From JBBRLA01 sp038231615 (lineage in GTDB: Bacteria; Myxococcota_A; Polyangia; Palsa-1104; JAEUJZ01): DNA of 7,774 nucleotides. The notes beneath the pieces were generated by a model, which worked only from the letters and a program-made list of their open reading frames with translations, did no database searches and had not been told where the DNA came from. Shown in pieces: positions 4,095 through 7,774 of this stretch (the first letter of the stretch is position 1; each line of letters opens with the position of its first letter). The stretch spans positions 1 to 7,774 of the forward strand of contig JBBRLA010000413.1 in NCBI GenBank assembly GCA_038231615.1, read 5' to 3'. The translations under genes and the position numbers were made by a program.

Positions 4095-5480
4095 TCAAAT
4101 AAAGGCCAGGTCCGCGCCGAGGAGCATCGTCAGTCGCGGGTCGCCGAACACGTTCAACGACGGCGCCAGCAGCTTCGCATAGCGGTCGAAGTAGAGCAGT
4201 TGCCGCGTCACCAGCACGAAGTCGTCCGGCAGGCGCGTCCCGTGCCGCGCCGACACCCGGATGATCTTCGGCAGGATTTCGGCGTAGTTGATCTCCTTCA
4301 TCGATCGAGAGAGCAGCGGCCCGTAGGCCCCCTTCACGTCCCGCGCAAATTCATCCAGGTCCCGGCCCGTGACCTTGTGGTCGACGACCCCCATGCGCGC
4401 CATCACCTGGGCGACCGCGTGAAAATCCTGCATGGCGAAGGCCACCATGTAGTCCCCGATCTGCCGCCGCCGCTCTCTGCCAAAGCGCCCCACGATGCCG
4501 AAGTCCAGAAAGCCGACCCGGCCGTCATCCAGGAACATCAGGTTCCCGGCGTGCACGTCGCCATGGAAGAACCCGTAGCGGATCATCGACTGGAACCAGG
4601 CGTGCATCCCGGCGATGAGCTTGTCCTCCAGCGTCTTTTCGTCGTAGCCCCGGCGGTGCAGCTCCTTCACGTCGTCCACCCGCGACCCGTGGAAGCGCTC
4701 CATGGTCAGCACGTCCCGGCGGCACAGGGAATGCACCGGCCGCGGGGCGCACACGTCGCTGCGGCCGAGTTCCCGCATGATGCGGTTGAACTCGTCCATG
4801 TGCGCCGCCTCGGCCAGGAAGTCCAGCTCCTCGTGGATGCTGCGGTCAAATTGCTGCACGATGCCCCGGGGGTTAGCGTTGCGCACCTGGGGGATCTGCT
4901 GCAGTACGTCCGCGCCGAAGCCGAGCATCTGCATGTCCGCGTCCACCAGTTCTGTCAAACCGCGCCGCTGGACCTTGATCACCAGATCGCTCCTTTCGCC
5001 CCCGGCGTCATCTGGTCCGACCGCTGCATAGACCTGGGCGATGGAAGCGGAAGCCAGCGGCACCTGGGAGATCTCGTGAAACAGAGACTCGGGAGGCTGC
5101 CCCAGGGACGCCCGCATCGTGCAAAAGACCACGTCCCATGGCTCGGGCGGGACGCGGTCGAGGCAGTTTCTGAACTCCTCGACATAGCGATCGGGGACCA
5201 GTCCGTGGCTGGAAGCGATGATCTGGCCCAGCTTGATGTAGGTCGGGCCCAGGGTCTCGAAGGCACGGCGCCACTCCGACGGACCGACGGCCAGCCCCTC
5301 GCCCCGCAGGCGCCGCTTGATGTAGCGCAGCATGCCCACGGTGAACACCCAGACCGCGGCCAGCGCGCGACGCAGCGGACGGTGCAATACCGCCAGCACT
5401 GCCACCATCAACACCGCGGCGCACACTGCCAGCCAGGCCACCGGCCGCTCGCCGGCGAGGAGAAAACTTGCGCCAACCAT
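4095..5480 (-). CDS. AarF/ABC1/UbiB-family atypical kinase with N-terminal membrane anchor
   Basis: Encodes 461 aa. Family signatures appear in order: KLGQ (83-86, the family's KxGQ), the alanine-rich loop ASASIAQV (143-150) in place of a glycine-rich loop, Lys169 in VIKVQ, ExD at E218-D220, HGDVHAGN (306-313) with catalytic-type Asp308, and DFG at 326-328. All key residues are present, so it should bind nucleotide. Known members (UbiB, COQ8) support ubiquinone synthesis or lipid handling at membranes as ATPase/kinase-like proteins; the substrate of this one is unknown. Unlike typical ~540-aa UbiB, which has membrane helices at its C-terminus, this protein is shorter and has hydrophobic segments at its N-terminus (about 14-32 and 40-52), while the C-terminus has no clear helix. 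The ATG start lacks a strong ribosome site. It follows the second hydrolase gene by 16 bp, suggesting co-transcription. No ubiquinone genes are nearby. Confidence 0.93.
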   Translation of the reverse strand: MVGASFLLAGERPVAWLAVCAAVLMVAVLAVLHRPLRRALAAVWVFTVGMLRYIKRRLRGEGLAVGPSEWRRAFETLGPTYIKLGQIIASSHGLVPDRYVEEFRNCLDRVPPEPWDVVFCTMRASLGQPPESLFHEISQVPLASASIAQVYAAVGPDDAGGERSDLVIKVQRRGLTELVDADMQMLGFGADVLQQIPQVRNANPRGIVQQFDRSIHEELDFLAEAAHMDEFNRIMRELGRSDVCAPRPVHSLCRRDVLTMERFHGSRVDDVKELHRRGYDEKTLEDKLIAGMHAWFQSMIRYGFFHGDVHAGNLMFLDDGRVGFLDFGIVGRFGRERRRQIGDYMVAFAMQDFHAVAQVMARMGVVDHKVTGRDLDEFARDVKGAYGPLLSRSMKEINYAEILPKIIRVSARHGTRLPDDFVLVTRQLLYFDRYAKLLAPSLNVFGDPRLTMLLGADLAFI

Positions 5481-5496
5481 GGGAATCAGCCTAGCA

Positions 5497-6585
5497 CTAC
5501 TTGGTGAAGCTGGAAGCCAGCCCCTGCGTCATATCCTGCAAGAACGGCGGGCCCATGAGGAAGTCGCCGGCCCCCTTGGCTCCTGAAAGGAGCCAGGCAA
5601 AGTAGGCCGTGGTGTACTTGACCGCCAGGGCGTGGGTCCGGTCCCGGGGCGCGCCGCCCCCCTTGCAGGCATCGCAGAGCAGGGGCGCACCGGCGCAGTC
5701 ATCCAGAAAATCGTCGTGCCCGGCGCCGATCAGACTGGTGGCCATGGCCGGCGAGACGGCCTTTTGGTACAGCGTAAGGTAGTCCTGGCCGTCGGGAGCA
5801 CACGGGGGATTTCCCGACATGCCCTGCTGGCTGGCGGTCTCGCCCACAAGGACCAGCGGTCCCAAAAGGCGCAGGGCGGAAAGCCCCGGCCCCGCGGGCA
5901 GCGTCGGCTCGTCCACCGGATCCAGGACCAGCACGGCCTTTATGCGCGCCTCGCCCTCGGCCGCCAAAAGCGCGATTTTCCCACCCAGGCCGTGGCCGGT
6001 GATGCCGAGCCGCATGGCGGCGGCGGCGGCATCTATGCGCCCGGTGATGCGCCCGGCGTCCTGTCCGGTGGGGGCGCCGAGCCAGCCGACAAGAGCGATG
6101 GTGTCGCTGCGATACTGTGCGATGTTCCCGGCATCCCGGGGATCTTGGGCGACACAGACGATGCCAAAGCTGGCCAGGCGGTCGGCGTAGGCCTGGTAAC
6201 GGGCCCTTGGCACGGCCCGCTCGGGGGAGAAAATCACCACCGGGAAGGGCGCGCCGGTCGTTGAAAGAGAGGTCTGATCCTCGCTGGGTCCGGTGACGGT
6301 CAGCGCCAGGGTGGCGGTGCCCACCATGGCCGAGAGGGGGAATGAGACGATGCCCCGCGGCCCCGGCAGCGACACGTCCACCGGGGCGGACAAAAGGTCC
6401 CCGGCAACCTGACCATCGATCGCCACCCCGCCGTCGCACGAAGCGGCGCTGCACGGCACGCCGTCGGATGCCTCTATCTTGAACGAGCAGCCTCCTGGCA
6501 AGAGGCCCAAGAGGCCAAGCACCCCGCCCATGAGCCAGGGACTCATCGACGGCGACGGGAACGGGGAGCGGTTGGGGCGTCTCAT
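5497..6585 (-). CDS. Chlorophyllase-like alpha/beta-hydrolase lipoprotein lacking the nucleophilic serine
   Basis: Encodes 362 aa and is a paralogue of the gene just upstream. Residues 15-33 form a lipoprotein-type signal ending LLPGGC; the Pro at -3 is unusual, so lipidation at Cys33 is likely rather than certain. The hydrolase fold follows. GAPFPVVIFSP (111-121) opens the core, YADRLASFGI is shared with the paralogue, and GHGLGG (197-202) occupies the nucleophile elbow. The residue that should be Ser is Gly199 (codon GGC at 5991-5989). LDPVDE keeps the acid Asp222, and GAGHDDFLDD keeps the base His290. Chlorophyllases and related esterases share this DPVD and GH..DD pattern. A normal serine-hydrolase reaction is therefore not expected; a binding or regulatory role is an inference. 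Cys45/Cys50 and a cluster at Cys297/304/307 suggest disulfides. The gene starts four bases after the upstream stop, so translation is probably coupled. Confidence 0.9.
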   Translation of the reverse strand: MRRPNRSPFPSPSMSPWLMGGVLGLLGLLPGGCSFKIEASDGVPCSAASCDGGVAIDGQVAGDLLSAPVDVSLPGPRGIVSFPLSAMVGTATLALTVTGPSEDQTSLSTTGAPFPVVIFSPERAVPRARYQAYADRLASFGIVCVAQDPRDAGNIAQYRSDTIALVGWLGAPTGQDAGRITGRIDAAAAAMRLGITGHGLGGKIALLAAEGEARIKAVLVLDPVDEPTLPAGPGLSALRLLGPLVLVGETASQQGMSGNPPCAPDGQDYLTLYQKAVSPAMATSLIGAGHDDFLDDCAGAPLLCDACKGGGAPRDRTHALAVKYTTAYFAWLLSGAKGAGDFLMGPPFLQDMTQGLASSFTK

Positions 6586-6589
6586 GGGA

Positions 6590-7717
6590 TCATTTTGCCT
6601 TTTCTGTGACCAGCCCGGCCATCACATCATGGTTGAATTCGCCGCCCAGTAGATAGTCCCTGGCGCCGGCGTCGCCCACAAGACCCAAGAGGAAGTACGC
6701 CGTCAGGTACTTCACCGCCAGGTCGTGGGTACGCATCCGCGGGGCGGTCCCGGTGGGCAGGCAGAACCCGCAGGTCAGGCAGCTTCCATAGTCGTCGACG
6801 AAGTCGTTGTGCGCGGCGCCGAAAAGGGTGATGGCGAAGGCTGGCGAGGATGCCTTGTCGTAGAGCGCCTCGTAATTCACCCCCGTCGGCGTGCACGGCG
6901 TTCCGCCGGCCTTGCTGGTGGTCTCGCCCAGCATGCCGATTGGCAGCCCGCCGGGCAGGTGGATGCCGACGATGGCGTCGAGCGCCGCCGGGCTGCCCCC
7001 GTCCACCGGATCGATGCCGAAGAGCGCTTTGACCCGGGGGTCCTTGGCCGCCACCAGGATGCTGATCTGCCCGCCCAGGGAGTGACCCGCCACGCCGACG
7101 CGCCCGCCGTCGACCCGCCCGGAAAGCTTCCCGGCATTCGGGCCGGTGGGCGCTAGCAGCCAGTCGATCGCGGCGATGGTGTCATCGCGGTACTGGGTGT
7201 GGTTGGCCTCGGCGCGGGCCTTTTGCAGCACGGCCACGAAGCCGAAACTGGCCAGGCGATCGGCGTAGGCCCGAAACTGCGCCCGGGGCAAGGTGAAGCC
7301 CGGCGAGAGCACCACCAGGGGGAAGGGGGCCCCGGTCAGCGAGATCGTCGCCCCGTCGTCGCTCGGGCCGACCACGGTGGTCGAAAGGGTGCCGCTGGCC
7401 GGCAGCGTGCCCAGGGGGATGCTCAGGTCGAAGCCGACAGTGCGGCGGGGGCCGGGCTTACCCGGATCCGGGCCCGGCGCGGCGCCGTCGGCGGAAGAGG
7501 AGAGATCGGGAGACCAAAGGTCGGGGCCCGGGAGGTCGGGCGCAAAAAGGTCGCCCCGCGCGGCCAGATCCTGCTGGAAAAGGTCGCCCGCGGAGAGATC
7601 GCCGCCTCCGTCGGTCCCCGGGTTGCCCGGGCACCCCAGGACCAAGGGCAGCAGCCAAACCAGCGCCAGCGCGGGCACGAAGGATCTCCCGCAGGATCTG
7701 AGGCGAGAAGGGGTCAT
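6590..7717 (-). CDS. Chlorophyllase-like alpha/beta-hydrolase lipoprotein with intact triad
   Basis: Encodes 375 aa. A signal peptide (hydrophobic 13-28) ends in LVLGC, a good lipobox with Cys29 as the lipid site. Residues ~36-90 are a flexible linker with seven DL dipeptides and then a Pro/Gly run. The catalytic domain follows: GAPFPLVVLSP (129-139), GHSLGG (211-216) with nucleophile Ser213, IDPVDGG with acid Asp236, and GAAHNDFVDD with base His303. This is the serine-hydrolase triad in the arrangement seen in chlorophyllase-type and polyester-hydrolase-type esterases. Ester hydrolysis at the cell surface or in the periplasm is expected; the substrate is unknown and no chlorophyll pathway is implied. 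Cys313/316/319 after the His are probable disulfide partners. The ATG at 7717 is the only start possible, since TGA lies four codons upstream in frame. It has no normal ribosome site, and a promoter ends only 8 bases ahead. It leads a cluster with the dead paralogue and a UbiB-like kinase. Confidence 0.94.
   Translation of the reverse strand: MTPSRLRSCGRSFVPALALVWLLPLVLGCPGNPGTDGGGDLSAGDLFQQDLAARGDLFAPDLPGPDLWSPDLSSSADGAAPGPDPGKPGPRRTVGFDLSIPLGTLPASGTLSTTVVGPSDDGATISLTGAPFPLVVLSPGFTLPRAQFRAYADRLASFGFVAVLQKARAEANHTQYRDDTIAAIDWLLAPTGPNAGKLSGRVDGGRVGVAGHSLGGQISILVAAKDPRVKALFGIDPVDGGSPAALDAIVGIHLPGGLPIGMLGETTSKAGGTPCTPTGVNYEALYDKASSPAFAITLFGAAHNDFVDDYGSCLTCGFCLPTGTAPRMRTHDLAVKYLTAYFLLGLVGDAGARDYLLGGEFNHDVMAGLVTEKAK
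7502..7600 (-). repeat. Degenerate Asp-Leu repeat linker inside the hydrolase lipoprotein gene
   Basis: Within the first hydrolase, residues 40-72 contain seven DL dipeptides at residues 40, 45, 50, 56, 61, 66 and 71, spaced five residues apart with a single six. Units read like GDLSA, GDLFQQ, GDLFAP, PDLPG, PDLWS. At the DNA level the repeated element is a GAC/GAT-CTx core separated by about nine bases. It sits between the lipid-attached Cys and the catalytic domain, so it probably works as an extended acidic tether. Such DL runs behind lipoboxes are familiar from myxobacterial lipoproteins. Confidence 0.75.
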
Positions 7718-7725
7718 GGTCCCCG

Positions 7726-7754
7726 ATCAAACCAGCAGACCCCCCGCCCGTCAA
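7726..7754 (-). promoter_or_regulatory. Sigma70-type promoter for the hydrolase/kinase cluster, possibly leaderless
   Basis: On the - strand TTGACG (7754-7749) is followed after exactly 17 bases by TTTGAT (7731-7726). The -35 matches five of six consensus bases and the -10 four of six. With the usual 6-8 bases to the start site, transcription would begin at about 7720-7718, directly at the ATG (7717). That would make a leaderless or almost leaderless mRNA, which agrees with the lack of a well-spaced Shine-Dalgarno before this gene. Confidence 0.42.
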
Positions 7755-7774
7755 CCAGCCCGGACCACGGACAA

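Noticed and set aside
4200..5507. Long open frame on the + strand (435 codons) opposite the UbiB-like gene
   Set aside because: It is His/Val/Asp/Pro-rich without recognisable motifs and wholly antisense to a kinase with all its signature residues.
5497..7717. Possibility that the hydrolase pair is a true chlorophyll-degradation operon
   Set aside because: The resemblance is to the fold and motif layout shared by many esterases. Neighbouring genes give no pigment pathway, and both proteins are exported lipoproteins.

Overview
The window is GC-rich, densely coded DNA whose gene style points to a myxobacterium-like member of the Myxococcota (the former Deltaproteobacteria), probably chromosomal. 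The clues are four predicted lipoproteins, one with a run of regularly spaced Asp-Leu dipeptides right after the lipid-attachment cysteine, plus a PilZ protein, a degenerate-B12 radical SAM protein and an AarF/UbiB-type kinase. The taxonomic call is an inference from protein style; no rRNA or tRNA gene is present.

Left part (1-1798). The window opens in the last ~93 codons of a histidine kinase ATPase domain on the + strand. It converges on a complete cold-shock protein gene on the - strand, and a stem-loop lies between the two stop codons. A 440-bp non-coding stretch separates the cold-shock gene from two tiny + strand lipoprotein genes that are paralogues of each other (69 and 79 aa) and form a two-gene operon. 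Three bases after the second one begins a 196-bp imperfect palindromic element, followed by a compact 14+1+14 dyad just ahead of the next gene.

Middle (1799-4044). A 529-aa radical SAM protein, with a degenerate B12-binding-like N-terminal domain and the CxxxCxxC cluster motif, runs on the + strand. It converges, with only 8 bp between the stop codons, on a tandem-PilZ protein on the - strand.

Right part (4095-7717). Three closely packed - strand genes lie upstream of the PilZ gene. In transcription order they are two tandem chlorophyllase-like alpha/beta-hydrolase lipoproteins (4 bp apart), then an AarF/ABC1/UbiB-type kinase (16 bp later). The PilZ gene follows 50 bp later and appears to have its own promoter. 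The first hydrolase has an intact Ser-Asp-His triad. The second keeps Asp and His but has Gly in place of the nucleophilic Ser, so it looks like a catalytically dead partner. A sigma70-like promoter sits so close to the first hydrolase start codon that its mRNA may be leaderless.

No CRISPR array, transposase, phage gene, toxin-antitoxin pair or recognised defence gene was found. The best candidates for something undescribed are the active/inactive lipoprotein hydrolase pair linked to a kinase-like gene, the paired mini-lipoproteins, and the long palindromic element.
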